A DNA stretch of 64,000 bases from an uncultured Zoogloea sp. (GCA_937967645.1 CALBTT010000213.1:62001-126000), one strand, 5' to 3'. Shown: positions 7,772-21,873, numbered from the stretch's first letter. The notes: generated by a model from the sequence alone, not told the origin. Program-made: numbers and translations.

Positions 7772-8611
7772 TCAGGGCCGCAGTTCCTCGAAGCCTTCGG
7801 CCTTGACCAGCGCATCGAGGGCCTTGAGGGTAGCCAGCAGGCTCTTCAGCCTGGGCAGGGGCCAGGCATTGGGGCCGTCGGAGAAGGCCTTGACCGGATC
7901 CGGATGGGTTTCCATGAACAGGCCGGAGATCCCGACCGCAACCGCCGCCCGGGCCAGCACGGGAACGAACTCCCGCTGACCGCCGGACGAGGTGCCCTGC
8001 CCGCCGGGCAGCTGCACCGAGTGGGTGGCATCGAAGACCACCGGACATCCGGTCTCGCGCATGATCGCCAGGGAGCGCATGTCGGACACGAGGTTGTTGT
8101 AGCCGAAAGACGCGCCACGCTCGCAGACCATGATGTTGTCGGCGCCGCCATTCACCTCGCGGGCCTTGTCCACCACGTTCTTCATGTCGCCCGGCGCCAG
8201 GAACTGGCCCTTCTTGATGTTCACCGGCTTTCCGCAGGAGGCCACGGCGTGGATGAAATCGGTCTGGCGGCACAGGAAGGCCGGCGTCTGCAGCACATCG
8301 ACCACAGCCGCCACATGGGGCACCTCGGCCTCGTTGTGCACATCGGTGAGGACCGGCACGCCAACCTTCTCGCGGACTTCGCCGAGGATCTCGAGGCCCT
8401 TCTCCATGCCCATGCCGCGGAAGGACTTGCCGGAACTGCGGTTGGCCTTGTCGTAGCTGGACTTGTAGATGAACGGGATATCCAGCTCGCCACAGATGTC
8501 CTTCAAGCGCGAAGCCGTGTCGAAGGCCATCTCACGGGACTCGATCACACAGGGCCCGGCAATCAGGAAGAAAGGCTTGTCGAGGCCGATGTCGAAGCCG
8601 CAGAGTTTCAT
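7772..8611 (-). CDS. kdsA: 3-deoxy-D-manno-octulosonate 8-phosphate synthase (KDO8P synthase)
   Basis: The 279-residue enzyme condenses arabinose 5-phosphate with PEP to make KDO 8-phosphate for the lipopolysaccharide inner core. Signatures are AGPCVIES (about 18-25), KANRSS, PVNIKKGQFLAPGDM, ERGASFGYNNL and ATHSVQLPGG. The Cys in AGPC places it in the metal-dependent class. E. coli KdsA has Asn there and needs no metal. The start lies 11 bases downstream of the pyrG stop, so the two are probably co-transcribed. The presence of kdsA implies a KDO-containing outer membrane. Confidence 0.96.
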   Translation of the reverse strand: MKLCGFDIGLDKPFFLIAGPCVIESREMAFDTASRLKDICGELDIPFIYKSSYDKANRSSGKSFRGMGMEKGLEILGEVREKVGVPVLTDVHNEAEVPHVAAVVDVLQTPAFLCRQTDFIHAVASCGKPVNIKKGQFLAPGDMKNVVDKAREVNGGADNIMVCERGASFGYNNLVSDMRSLAIMRETGCPVVFDATHSVQLPGGQGTSSGGQREFVPVLARAAVAVGISGLFMETHPDPVKAFSDGPNAWPLPRLKSLLATLKALDALVKAEGFEELRP

Positions 8612-8622
8612 GCTGTGTCCTT

Positions 8623-10257
8623 TCAGCCGGCTTTCTGGTGAGCCAGGGCCGCCTTCACGAAGGCGGTGAACAAGGGATGACCATTACGCGGATTGGAGGT
8701 GAACTCCGGGTGGAACTGACAACCCACGAACCACGGGTGAACGTCGGTGGGCAGCTCGATCATCTCGCACAGGTCGGTACCCGGCGCACGACCGGCCACG
8801 CGCAACCCCTGCTCTTCCAGACGGGCCAGCAGGGTGTTGTTGACCTCGTAGCGATGGCGGTGACGCTCGGTGATCTCGGCCTTGCCATAGACCTCGCGGG
8901 CCAGTGAGCCGTCAGCCAGGTTGCACACCTGGCCGCCGAGGCGCATGGTGCCGCCCAGGTCGGAGTCCTCGCCGCGCTTCTCGATCTTGCCGGAGGCGTC
9001 GAGCCATTCGGTGATCAGGCCGATCACCGGGTAGTCGGTGTGGCGGTCGAACTCGGTGCTGTGGGCGCCGTTCATGCCGGCCACGTCGCGGGCGAACTCG
9101 ACCACGGCCAGCTGCATGCCGAGGCAGATGCCCAGGTAGGGCACCTTGTTCTCGCGGGCGTAGCGGATCGCGGCGATCTTGCCCTCGGTACCGCGCCGGC
9201 CGAAACCGCCGGGCACCAGGATGGCGTCCATGGACTTGAGCGCCCCACAGCCGTCCTTCTCGATGTCCTCGGAATCCAGGTAGTGGATGTTGACCTTGCT
9301 GCGGGTATGCATGCCCGCATGGTTGAGGGCCTCGATCAGGGACTTGTAGGACTCGGTGAGGTCCACGTACTTGCCCACGAAGGCGATGTTCAGGTTGTGC
9401 TGGGGGTTGTTCAGCGCGTCGAGCAGGCGCTCCCAGATGGACAGATCGGCCGCGCGGGCCAGGATGCCCAGCTTGTGGCAGACGATCTCGTCCAGCATCT
9501 GGTCGTGCAGCATGCCCGGGATGCGGTAGATGGAATCCGCGTCCAGACACTCAATGACGGCCTCGGGCATCACGTTGCAGAACAGCGCAATCTTGCGGCG
9601 CTCGTCGGCCGGCACGGAGCGGTCGGCACGGCACAGCAGGATGTCGGGCTGAATGCCGATCTCGCGCAGTTCCTTGACCGAGTGCTGAGTCGGCTTGGTC
9701 TTCAGTTCACCGGCGGTCGGGATGTAGGGCAGCAGCGTGAGATGGATGAAACAGGTGCCCTGGCGGCCTTCCTCGATGCCCATCTGACGGATGGCCTCCA
9801 GGAACGGCAGGGATTCGATGTCACCCACGGTGCCGCCGACTTCGACGATGGCCACGTCGGCACCTTCGGCGCCACGCTTGACGTAGGTCTTGATCTCGTC
9901 GGTGATGTGGGGGATGACCTGGACCGTCTTGCCCAGGTACTCGCCGCGCCGCTCCTTCTTGATCACCGCCTCGTAGATCTGGCCGGTGGTGAAGTTGTTG
10001 CGCTTGCTCATCTTGGCGCTGGTGAAGCGCTCGTAGTGGCCGAGGTCGAGGTCGGTCTCGGCGCCATCTTCCGTCACGAAGACTTCCCCATGCTGGAAGG
10101 GGCTCATCGTGCCGGGGTCGACGTTGATGTAAGGATCGAGCTTGAGGTGGGTAACCTTGATGCCGCGGGATTCGAGAATCGCCCCGAGGGAGGCGGCGGC
10201 GATGCCCTTGCCCAGAGAGGACACGACACCACCGGTAACGAAGACGTATTTGGTCAT
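8623..10257 (-). CDS. pyrG: CTP synthase
   Basis: This 544-residue enzyme makes CTP from UTP, ATP and glutamine. The amidoligase domain starts at MTKYVFVTGGVVSSLGKG, the canonical N terminus, so the ATG at 10257 is chosen although the frame stays open another 44 codons upstream. The C-terminal class I glutamine amidotransferase domain shows the nucleophile motif GICLGMQ and the His-Pro-Glu end motif in QFHPEFTSNP. CTP supply is linked to KDO activation (CMP-KDO), consistent with the adjacent kdsA. A 131-base gap with a large hairpin separates it from the upstream hydrolase gene, so pyrG may have its own promoter. Confidence 0.98.
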   Translation of the reverse strand: MTKYVFVTGGVVSSLGKGIAAASLGAILESRGIKVTHLKLDPYINVDPGTMSPFQHGEVFVTEDGAETDLDLGHYERFTSAKMSKRNNFTTGQIYEAVIKKERRGEYLGKTVQVIPHITDEIKTYVKRGAEGADVAIVEVGGTVGDIESLPFLEAIRQMGIEEGRQGTCFIHLTLLPYIPTAGELKTKPTQHSVKELREIGIQPDILLCRADRSVPADERRKIALFCNVMPEAVIECLDADSIYRIPGMLHDQMLDEIVCHKLGILARAADLSIWERLLDALNNPQHNLNIAFVGKYVDLTESYKSLIEALNHAGMHTRSKVNIHYLDSEDIEKDGCGALKSMDAILVPGGFGRRGTEGKIAAIRYARENKVPYLGICLGMQLAVVEFARDVAGMNGAHSTEFDRHTDYPVIGLITEWLDASGKIEKRGEDSDLGGTMRLGGQVCNLADGSLAREVYGKAEITERHRHRYEVNNTLLARLEEQGLRVAGRAPGTDLCEMIELPTDVHPWFVGCQFHPEFTSNPRNGHPLFTAFVKAALAHQKAG

Positions 10258-10336
10258 GACACGGGGGACTTCTGGAAAGGGGAATGATAGCCGATTCAGC
10301 CCCTTCTCTTCAACGGGAGAAGTCCTCCAAACGACG

Positions 10337-10385
10337 CTGAAGTCCGGCTCCGGGATCCGGACAGCAGCCCGGAGCCAGACTTCAG
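10337..10385 (-). terminator. Large GC-rich hairpin after the isochorismatase-like gene
   Basis: Arms CTGAAGTCCGGCTCCGGG (10337-10354) and CCCGGAGCCAGACTTCAG (10368-10385) pair over 18 bases with one mismatch around a 13-base loop. It begins four bases after the stop of the upstream minus-strand gene. No T-tract follows, so it is a probable but not classical terminator. Confidence 0.5.
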
Positions 10386-10388
10386 GCA

Positions 10389-10934
10389 TCAGTTATCCCG
10401 GATGAAATCCCGGTTCACCTCACGGAAGAGATCGGTGGCGCTGCGCTTGAGCCATTCAAAGGCAACCATCTCGCGGGTCACGATCTCCACCCCGTGGGCC
10501 CGCATCCGCGCCAGCGCGGCCTCGCGGTCGGCGGGCTTGCGGGAGCCGACGGCATCGGCGACGACGAAGACCTCCTTGCCCTGCCAGCGCAGCTCGAGCA
10601 CGGTCTGCATCACGCAGACATGAGCCTCGGTGCCGACCACCACCACCTGGCGCCGGGCCTCGACGGCCGTCCCCGTCAGACAGCCGTCGGCCACGCAGGA
10701 GAAGTGGACCTTCTCGACGAGCTGCCCACCGGCCGCCTCGAGCAACGCCGGCGCGGTGCGCCCCAGACCGGTCGGGTACTGCTCCGACACGACGACCGGC
10801 ACCGCCAGCCGACGCGCCACGCCCGCCAGCCAGATGCAGTTGCGCAGCACCGCCTCGCCCTCGCTGATGGACGGCAGGAGGCGCTCCTGCACATCCACCA
10901 CCAGCAAGGACGACTTTCCGCTATCCATCAACAT
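10389..10934 (-). CDS. Isochorismatase-family cysteine hydrolase
   Basis: The 181-residue protein has the isochorismatase (nicotinamidase-like) fold. The expected catalytic triad is visible as Asp14 (LVVDVQ), Lys75 (VEKVHFSC) and Cys107 (GTEAHVCVMQT). The subfamily resembles YcaC-type hydrolases of uncertain substrate. Nothing nearby suggests siderophore synthesis, so isochorismate is unlikely to be the substrate. The ATG at 10934 is supported by GAGGAG six bases upstream. It follows the acetoacetyl-CoA synthetase gene by 12 bases and is probably in the same transcript. Confidence 0.82.
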   Translation of the reverse strand: MLMDSGKSSLLVVDVQERLLPSISEGEAVLRNCIWLAGVARRLAVPVVVSEQYPTGLGRTAPALLEAAGGQLVEKVHFSCVADGCLTGTAVEARRQVVVVGTEAHVCVMQTVLELRWQGKEVFVVADAVGSRKPADREAALARMRAHGVEIVTREMVAFEWLKRSATDLFREVNRDFIRDN

Positions 10935-10946
10935 GGCCCACTCCTC

Positions 10947-12926
<1,980 letters not shown>

Positions 12927-12997
12927 CGGCTATCTCCTCAACGTTTCTTATTTTCAATCCGGACCTCTTCCGGATCCAATCGGCCTTCTGGCCCCTT

Positions 12998-13426
12998 CTA
13001 GCTTACCTTGGCCCGCAGGGTTTCCGGGATGGGGGCGGACTTTCCAGTGCGCGGATCCATCCACACGACCTTGGCGGCACCCTCGGCATAGAGGCGCTCA
13101 TCGCCCTCCACATACAACTCGTACCAGGTCATCACGCTGCTGCGGCCGGGCTCGCCGGCATAAACCTTGACGATCACCGTGGCCGGATAGTTCACCGGCA
13201 TCAGGAAGGTGCAGCTGGCATTGATGATCACCGCGCCGCTCTCGGACTGGGGGCTGACGATGAAACCCTCGTTCTCGATCCACTCCACGCGGGCCTGCTC
13301 GAAGAACCGGAAGTACACGGTGTTGTTGACGTGCCCGTAGAAGTCCATGTCCCCCCAGCGGACGGCGATCCGCGAAGTGTGCTGGAGCTTTCTCTGTGGC
13401 GGCGGAAGGCTTGATTCCGGATTCAT
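12998..13426 (-). CDS. Hotdog-fold acyl-CoA thioesterase (4HBT family)
   Basis: The 142-residue protein carries the 4-hydroxybenzoyl-CoA thioesterase signature RWGDMDFYGHVNNTVYFRF, including the catalytic-position Asp and the HVNN turn. The rest matches small YbgC/FcbJ-like thioesterases. It probably hydrolyses an acyl-CoA; the chain is unknown. The ATG at 13426 is chosen because AAGGAG lies ten bases upstream and the fold begins soon after. The frame is open further upstream. It diverges from the ETF-QO gene across a 226-base region containing a perfect palindrome (13519-13534) that may be a TetR operator. Confidence 0.82.
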   Translation of the reverse strand: MNPESSLPPPQRKLQHTSRIAVRWGDMDFYGHVNNTVYFRFFEQARVEWIENEGFIVSPQSESGAVIINASCTFLMPVNYPATVIVKVYAGEPGRSSVMTWYELYVEGDERLYAEGAAKVVWMDPRTGKSAPIPETLRAKVS

Positions 13427-13518
13427 GATGCGCTGTCTCCTTGATGGATTGATTTCTTCTTCGACGACTCCGCGAAACCGGGTCCAACACGGGCCCGCGG
13501 GAATCAGGGTCAATGTAA

Positions 13519-13534
13519 CATACGCCTGCGTATG
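13519..13534. promoter_or_regulatory. Perfect palindrome, candidate TetR operator
   Basis: CATACGC-CT-GCGTATG has 7-base perfect arms, in the divergent region between the thioesterase and ETF-QO genes. It matches 12 of 16 positions of the element CGTACGGTAGCGTATG at 58935-58950, in front of the TetR gene divergent from etfBA. Joint control of ETF and ETF-QO by that TetR protein is inferred. Confidence 0.5.
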
Positions 13535-13652
13535 CTCGAATCACCAGCATGCCGCCCGCAGCCCGGGATTGCCCCGGATTGCCTGGAAGAGTTACCCTTC
13601 CACAGCTCAAGCGGATTAGAACAAGTCCAATATTCTCAGGAGGAGGCAGCAT

Positions 13653-15296
13653 ATGGAACGTGATTCCATGGAGTTCGATGTCCTTGTCGTCGGTGGCGGC
13701 CCCGCAGGGCTGGCTGCAGCGATCCGGCTCAAACAGCTCGCGGCGGAAAAAGGACAGGACTTCTCGGTCTGTCTCATCGAAAAGGCTGCCGAAATCGGCG
13801 CCCACATCCTCTCCGGTGCGGTGCTCGACCCCCGTGCCCTCAACGAGTTGATCCCCGACTGGAAGGAAAAGGGCGCGCCCCTGAACACCCCCGTCTCTGA
13901 AGACCGGGTCATCTTCCTCTCCGAGAACGGCGGCCGCCAGATCCCCAACGGCCTCCTGCCGGACGCCTTCCACAACGACGGCAACTACATCGTCCGTCTC
14001 GGCAACCTGGTCAAGTGGCTCGGCGAGCAGGCCGAGGCCGCGGGCGTCGAGGTCTACCCCGGCTTTGCCGGCGCCGAACTGCTGCTCGACGACAAGGGTG
14101 CGGTGGCCGGCGTCATCACCGGCGACATGGGCCTCCTCAAGGACGGCAGCCAGGGGCCCAACTTCCAGCCCGGCATGGAGCTGCGCGCCAAGTACACCCT
14201 GTTCGCCGAAGGCTGCCGCGGCCACCTGGGCAAGCAGCTCGAGGCCCGCTTCAAGCTCCGCCAGGATGCCGACCCTCAGACCTACGGCATCGGCATCAAG
14301 GAGCTGTGGGAAGTCCCCGAAGGCCAGCACGTGCCCGGGCTGGTCGTTCACACCGCCGGCTGGCCGATGGACACCGCCACCTATGGCGGCGGCTTCTGCT
14401 ACCACCTGGAAGACCGCCTGGTGGCGGTCGGTTTCGTGGTGGGCCTCAACTACAGCAACCCCTACCTGTCCCCCTTCGAGGAATTCCAGCGTTACAAGAC
14501 CCACCCGGAGATCCGCAAGTATCTCGAAGGCGGCAAGCGTCTTGCCTACGGTGCCCGCGCCATCGCGGCGGGTGGCCTGCAGAGCCAGCCCAAGCTGGTC
14601 TTCCCGGGCGGCGCGCTGATCGGCGACGACGCCGGCTTCCTCAACGCCGCCCGCATCAAGGGTTCCCACGCGGCCATGAAGTCCGGCATGCTGGCCGCCG
14701 AGGCGGCCTACGATGCCCTGGCCGCCGAGCGTGCCCAGGACGAGCTCGATGCCTTCCCCACCGCCTTCAAGGCCAGCTGGCTGTACGCCGAACTGCACAA
14801 GACCCGCAACTTCAAGCCCTACATGAAGAAGGGCCTGTGGCTGGGCTCCTTCCTGTTCGGGGCCGAACAGAAGCTCTTCGGCGGCAACGTCCCCTGGACC
14901 CTGCACAACAGCGCCGACCATACGACCCTGCGGCCCGCCGCCGAGTGCAGCCCGATCGCCTACCCCAAGCCCGACGGCAAGCTGAGCTTCGACCGCCTCT
15001 CCTCGGTGTTCCTGTCCAACACCAACCACGAGGAAGACGAGCCCTGCCATCTGCAGCTCAAGGATGCCTCGGTACCGATTTCCATCAACCTGGCCAAGTA
15101 CGACGCACCCGAACAGCGCTACTGCCCGGCCGGTGTGTACGAGATCGTGCGCAGCGCAGAAGGCGACAACCCGCGCCTGCAGATCAACGCGCAGAACTGC
15201 GTCCACTGCAAAACCTGCGACATCAAGGACCCGACCCAGAACATCAACTGGGTCGTCCCCCAGGGCGGCGAAGGCCCGATCTATCAGGGCATGTAA
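13653..15296 (+). CDS. Electron transfer flavoprotein-ubiquinone oxidoreductase (ETF-QO)
   Basis: This 547-residue flavo-iron-sulfur enzyme takes electrons from reduced ETF and passes them to ubiquinone at the inner membrane. The FAD-binding GGGPAGLAAA motif begins near residue 14. The C-terminal 4Fe-4S site has Cys491 (CPAGVYE) and Cys516, Cys519 and Cys522 (CVHCKTC followed by DIKDP). Length equals that of typical bacterial ETF-QO. The ATG at 13653 has AGGAGG six bases upstream. A second ATG at 13668 is less likely. Partner ETF genes lie at 57062-58752 rather than adjacent. A strong GC-only hairpin follows the gene. Confidence 0.95.
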   Translation: MERDSMEFDVLVVGGGPAGLAAAIRLKQLAAEKGQDFSVCLIEKAAEIGAHILSGAVLDPRALNELIPDWKEKGAPLNTPVSEDRVIFLSENGGRQIPNGLLPDAFHNDGNYIVRLGNLVKWLGEQAEAAGVEVYPGFAGAELLLDDKGAVAGVITGDMGLLKDGSQGPNFQPGMELRAKYTLFAEGCRGHLGKQLEARFKLRQDADPQTYGIGIKELWEVPEGQHVPGLVVHTAGWPMDTATYGGGFCYHLEDRLVAVGFVVGLNYSNPYLSPFEEFQRYKTHPEIRKYLEGGKRLAYGARAIAAGGLQSQPKLVFPGGALIGDDAGFLNAARIKGSHAAMKSGMLAAEAAYDALAAERAQDELDAFPTAFKASWLYAELHKTRNFKPYMKKGLWLGSFLFGAEQKLFGGNVPWTLHNSADHTTLRPAAECSPIAYPKPDGKLSFDRLSSVFLSNTNHEEDEPCHLQLKDASVPISINLAKYDAPEQRYCPAGVYEIVRSAEGDNPRLQINAQNCVHCKTCDIKDPTQNINWVVPQGGEGPIYQGM

Positions 15297-15327
15297 GACG
15301 TCCGACCGCTCCCGGACCACGCCCAGA

Positions 15328-15368
15328 CGGCCCGGCGGCCCGCTCCACCACGGTGGGCCGCCGGGCCG
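15328..15368 (+). terminator. GC-rich hairpin after the ETF-QO gene
   Basis: A perfect 14-base stem CGGCCCGGCGGCCC/GGGCCGCCGGGCCG with a 13-base loop lies 31 bases after the stop. No T-tract follows; stability alone suggests a transcript end. Confidence 0.5.
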
Positions 15369-15392
15369 GGCGCACACACGAGCCACCGTGGG

Positions 15393-17879
<2,487 letters not shown>

Positions 17880-17884
17880 AAACA

Positions 17885-17911
17885 AACAGGGGAGCACCTG
17901 GCTCCCCTGTT
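17885..17911. terminator. Hairpin terminator between convergent hybrid kinase and purL genes
   Basis: A perfect 11-base stem AACAGGGGAGC/GCTCCCCTGTT with a five-base loop can serve both directions. The T-tract is short (TTCATT). Confidence 0.7.
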
Positions 17912-17943
17912 CATTCAGACGCCGGCGCCGCCGGACAAGTCCA

Positions 17944-20900
17944 TCACCCCACCCACTTGCGGGCGTTGCGGAACATCCGCAGCCACGGCGAATCCTCGCC
18001 CAGATCAGCCGGGTGCCAGCTCATCTGCACGGTCCGGGCGGTACGCTCGGGGTGCGGCATCATGATGGTGAAGCGGCCATCCGGGGTGGTCAGGCCGGTG
18101 ATGCCCGCCGGCGAACCATTGGGGTTGAACGGGTAGCGCTCGGCCACCGCACCGGTGTTGTCCACATAACGCAGGGCCACCTTGGCATTGTCCTGGGCGT
18201 CGATGCCGGCAAACACGGCCCGGCCTTCGCCATGGGAGACCACGATCGGCATGCGGCTGCCGGCCATGCCGGCCAGCAGGATGGACGGGCTGTCCTGCAC
18301 CTCGACCATCACGAAGCGGGCCTCGAACTGCTCGCTGCGGTTGCGATGGAAGCGCGGCCATGCCTCGGCACCCGGAATGATCTCGGCCAGGTTGGACATC
18401 ATCTGGCAGCCATTGCACACACCCAGCGCGAAGGTGTCGTCGCGCTTGAAGAAGGTCTCGAACTGCTCACGCAGCGCCGGATTGAACAGGATGGACTTGG
18501 CCCAACCCTGCCCCGCCCCGAGCACATCACCGTAGGAGAAGCCACCACAGGCCGCCAGCCCCTTGAAATTGGACAGATGCACGCGACCGGCCTGCAGGTC
18601 GGACATATGCACGTCGAAGGGTGCGAAGCCGGCACGCTCGAAGGCGGCAGCCATCTCGGCCTGGGAGTTCACCCCCTGCTCACGCAGGATGGCGATCTTC
18701 GGACGGGCACCGGTAGCGATGAAGGGCGCCGCGATGTCTTCAGCGGGGTCGTAGGACAGCGCAACGGACAGCCCCGGATTGGTGTTGTCCGCCAGGGCCT
18801 CGAACTCCTCGCGGGCACACTCGGCATCATCACGCAGGCGGGCGATCTGGTAGCTGGTCTCGGCCCAGGTCTGCAGCAGCTCGGCACGCGGGGCGCTGAA
18901 CACCAGCTTGGCATTGCGCCAGAAGCGCAGCTCGTCCCGGTCGTTCGGCTCGCCCACGAAGTGGTAGGACAGCTTGGCGGCACGCAGGGCCTCGGTGAAG
19001 CGGCTGCGGTCGTCACGGCGGATCTGGATCACGGCCCCCAGTTCTTCCGCGAACAGCGCCTTGAAGAGCATGTCGTTGAAGCGGCCTTTGAGGGAATCCG
19101 GCCGCTTGTCCAGGCCATCCACATCATTCATGTACTGGTCGTAGGCCACCGTGTCGAGCATCACCGACAGGCCGCACTTCGAGGCAAACGCCATCTCGCA
19201 CAGGGTCGCAAAAAGGCCGCCATCGGCGCGGTCGTGGTAGGCCAGGATCAGGTCGTCCTTGCGCCACTGCTGGATCAGGTCGAAGAAGGCCTTGAGCTGG
19301 CCGGCATCCACGTCGGGGGCGTGCTCGGCCACCGAGTTGTAGGCCTGGGCCAGCACCGAGCCGCCGAGGCGGTTGGCGTTGTTGCCCAGGTCAATCAGCA
19401 GCAGCTCGGTCTCCACGCCCTCGGGGAACTGCAGCTGGGGCGTCAGGGTACGGCGGACGTCCTGCACCGGGGCAAAGCCGGTGACGATCAGGGACAGGGG
19501 CGACACCACCTGCTTGTCCTCGCCGTCTTCGTTCCAGGCCGTGCGCATGGACAGGGAGTCCTTGCCCACCGGGATGGCGATGCCGGCCTGCTGGCAGAAC
19601 TGGGACACGGCCTCGACCGTCTTGTAGAGCTTGACGTCTTCACCCCGGTGACCGGCGGCGGCCATCCAGTTGGCGGAGAGCTTCACGTCACCCAGACTAC
19701 GGATGTCAGCGGCAGCGATGTTGGTGATGGCCTCGCCGATCGCCATACGGCCGGAGGCCGGCGCGTCGAGGGTGGCCACCGGGGTGCGTTCGCCCATGGC
19801 GAAGGCCTCACCGAGGTAGCCCTGATAGCTCATGGTGGTGACGGCCACGTCGGCCACCGGGATCTGCCACGGACCGACCATCTGGTCGCGGGCGGTCATG
19901 CCACCGACGGAACGGTCGCCAATGGTGATCAGGAAGCTCTTGCTGGCCACCGCCGGCATGCGCAACACGCGGCGGCAGGCGTCGGCCAGGTCGATGTCGG
20001 TGACGTCGAAGGGCGGCACGAAGACCTGGCGGGTGGACACGTTGCGGGTCATCTTGGGCGGCTTGCCCAGCAGCACCTGCATCTCCATGTCGACCGCGTT
20101 GTTGTCGAAATGGCGGTCGGAGACCACCAGCTGGCCGTCGTCCGAAGCCGTGCCGACCACCGCGAACGGGCAACGCTCACGCTCGCAGATGGCCTTGAAA
20201 ACGTCCAGGCTCTCCGGCGCGATGGCCAGCACGTAGCGCTCCTGGGATTCATTGGACCAGATCTCGCGCGGGCTCATGCCCGGCTCCTCGATATGCACCT
20301 CGCGGAGCTCGAAACGCGCGCCCAGCTCGGCGGAGTCCGCCAGCTCGGGGAAGGCATTCGACAGGCCGCCAGCGCCCACGTCGTGGATCGACAGGATGGG
20401 GTTGGCTTCGCCCTTCTGCCAGCAGGCATCGATGACCTCCTGGCAACGCCGCTGGATCTCGGGGTTGCCACGCTGCACGGAGGCGAAATCCAGATCGGCG
20501 GTATTGGTGCCGGTCGCCATCGACGAGGCGGCGCCACCGCCCAGGCCGATCAGCATGCCCGGGCCGCCCAGCTGGATCAGCAGGGAGCCGGGGCCGAACT
20601 TGATCTTGAAGGACTGCTGATCCTGGATGCAACCCAGACCACCGGCGATCATGATGGGCTTGTGGTAGCCCCGCACCTCGTCCTGCACGCTCTGCTGGAA
20701 GGTACGGAAATAGCCGGTCAGGTTGGGGCGGCCGAACTCGTTGTTGAAGGCGGCACCACCCAGAGGGCCCTCGATCATGATGTCCAGCGCCGAGGCAATG
20801 CGCTCGGGCTTGCCGTAGGCCTGCTCCCAGGGCTGCTCGAAGCCGGGAATCTCCAGGTTGGACACGGAGAAGCCGGTGAGGCCCGCCTTGGGCTTGGAGC

Positions 20901-21873
20901 CACGGCCGGTCGCACCCTCGTCGCGGATCTCGCCGCCGGAGCCGGTGGAGGCGCCCGGGAAGGGGGAGATGGCAGTCGGGTGGTTGTGAGTCTCGACCTT
21001 GGCCAGGATGTGGGTCAGCTCCTCGTTGTACTTCCAGGCACCGTCGGCATCCGGGTAGAGCTTGGCGACGGTCGCCCCCTCGATCACCGAGGCGTTGTCG
21101 GAGTACGCGACCACCGTGCCTTCCGGGTGGGCCTTGTGGGTCTCGCGGATCATCCCGAACAGGGTCTTGTCCATCGGCCGGCCGTCGATCACCCAGTCGG
21201 CGTTGAAGATTTTGTGGCGGCAGTGCTCGGAGTTCGCCTGGGCGAACATCATCAGCTCCACGTCGGTGGGGTTGCGCCCCATGCGGGTGAAGTTGTCCAC
21301 CAGGTAGTCGATCTCGTCCTCGGACAAGGCCAGACCCAACTCGCTGTTGGCCACCACCAGGGCGTCGCGGCCCTGCTCGATGATGGCCACGGTGGTGAGG
21401 GGCTGGGGCTCGTAGTGATGGAACAGCGCATGGGCCGCATCCACGTTGTCCAGCACCGACTCGGTCATGCGGTCGTGGATGGCCGGCAGCACCGCCTCGC
21501 GGTCGCGGGCATCGAGGCCGCCGCGCAGGTCGAAGCTGAGGGCGGTGCCCCGCTCGATCCGCACGATCTTGTCAAAGCCACACTGGCGCGCGATGTCGGT
21601 CGCCTTTGACGACCAGGGCGAGATGGTGCCCAGGCGCGGCGTGACCAGCAGCATGGTGCCGGCAGGCGCGGCGCCCTCGGCGTGGGCACCCAGCAGATCC
21701 ACCAGCCGGGCCAGCTCATCGGCCGTGAGCGGCGCGGTGATCTCGGCAAAATACCAGTGCTCGGCAGCCAGGCCCTTGAGGCGCGGCAGCACGGCTTTGA
21801 CGGACTCGGTGAGGCGGGCGAGGCGGGAGGCGGAGACCGCGGGCGCACCGCGCAGCTTGAGGATTTCGGACAT
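17944..21873 (-). CDS. purL: Phosphoribosylformylglycinamidine synthase
   Basis: A 1309-residue single-chain FGAM synthase, slightly longer than the 1295-residue E. coli enzyme. It converts FGAR to FGAM with glutamine and ATP in purine synthesis. Visible motifs include the N-terminal MSEILKLRGAPAVS, the ATP/substrate region KVETHNHPTAISPFPGASTGSGGEIRDEGATG (split here across several conserved blocks), GGPGMLIGLGGGAASS, and the C-terminal glutaminase with nucleophile GVCNGCQM and the His-Pro-Glu end. MSEIL is taken as the start (ATG at 21873). The frame is open 46 codons further upstream without family similarity. The 220 bases upstream hold no gene and no clear PurR-type operator. Confidence 0.98.
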   Translation of the reverse strand: MSEILKLRGAPAVSASRLARLTESVKAVLPRLKGLAAEHWYFAEITAPLTADELARLVDLLGAHAEGAAPAGTMLLVTPRLGTISPWSSKATDIARQCGFDKIVRIERGTALSFDLRGGLDARDREAVLPAIHDRMTESVLDNVDAAHALFHHYEPQPLTTVAIIEQGRDALVVANSELGLALSEDEIDYLVDNFTRMGRNPTDVELMMFAQANSEHCRHKIFNADWVIDGRPMDKTLFGMIRETHKAHPEGTVVAYSDNASVIEGATVAKLYPDADGAWKYNEELTHILAKVETHNHPTAISPFPGASTGSGGEIRDEGATGRGSKPKAGLTGFSVSNLEIPGFEQPWEQAYGKPERIASALDIMIEGPLGGAAFNNEFGRPNLTGYFRTFQQSVQDEVRGYHKPIMIAGGLGCIQDQQSFKIKFGPGSLLIQLGGPGMLIGLGGGAASSMATGTNTADLDFASVQRGNPEIQRRCQEVIDACWQKGEANPILSIHDVGAGGLSNAFPELADSAELGARFELREVHIEEPGMSPREIWSNESQERYVLAIAPESLDVFKAICERERCPFAVVGTASDDGQLVVSDRHFDNNAVDMEMQVLLGKPPKMTRNVSTRQVFVPPFDVTDIDLADACRRVLRMPAVASKSFLITIGDRSVGGMTARDQMVGPWQIPVADVAVTTMSYQGYLGEAFAMGERTPVATLDAPASGRMAIGEAITNIAAADIRSLGDVKLSANWMAAAGHRGEDVKLYKTVEAVSQFCQQAGIAIPVGKDSLSMRTAWNEDGEDKQVVSPLSLIVTGFAPVQDVRRTLTPQLQFPEGVETELLLIDLGNNANRLGGSVLAQAYNSVAEHAPDVDAGQLKAFFDLIQQWRKDDLILAYHDRADGGLFATLCEMAFASKCGLSVMLDTVAYDQYMNDVDGLDKRPDSLKGRFNDMLFKALFAEELGAVIQIRRDDRSRFTEALRAAKLSYHFVGEPNDRDELRFWRNAKLVFSAPRAELLQTWAETSYQIARLRDDAECAREEFEALADNTNPGLSVALSYDPAEDIAAPFIATGARPKIAILREQGVNSQAEMAAAFERAGFAPFDVHMSDLQAGRVHLSNFKGLAACGGFSYGDVLGAGQGWAKSILFNPALREQFETFFKRDDTFALGVCNGCQMMSNLAEIIPGAEAWPRFHRNRSEQFEARFVMVEVQDSPSILLAGMAGSRMPIVVSHGEGRAVFAGIDAQDNAKVALRYVDNTGAVAERYPFNPNGSPAGITGLTTPDGRFTIMMPHPERTARTVQMSWHPADLGEDSPWLRMFRNARKWVG

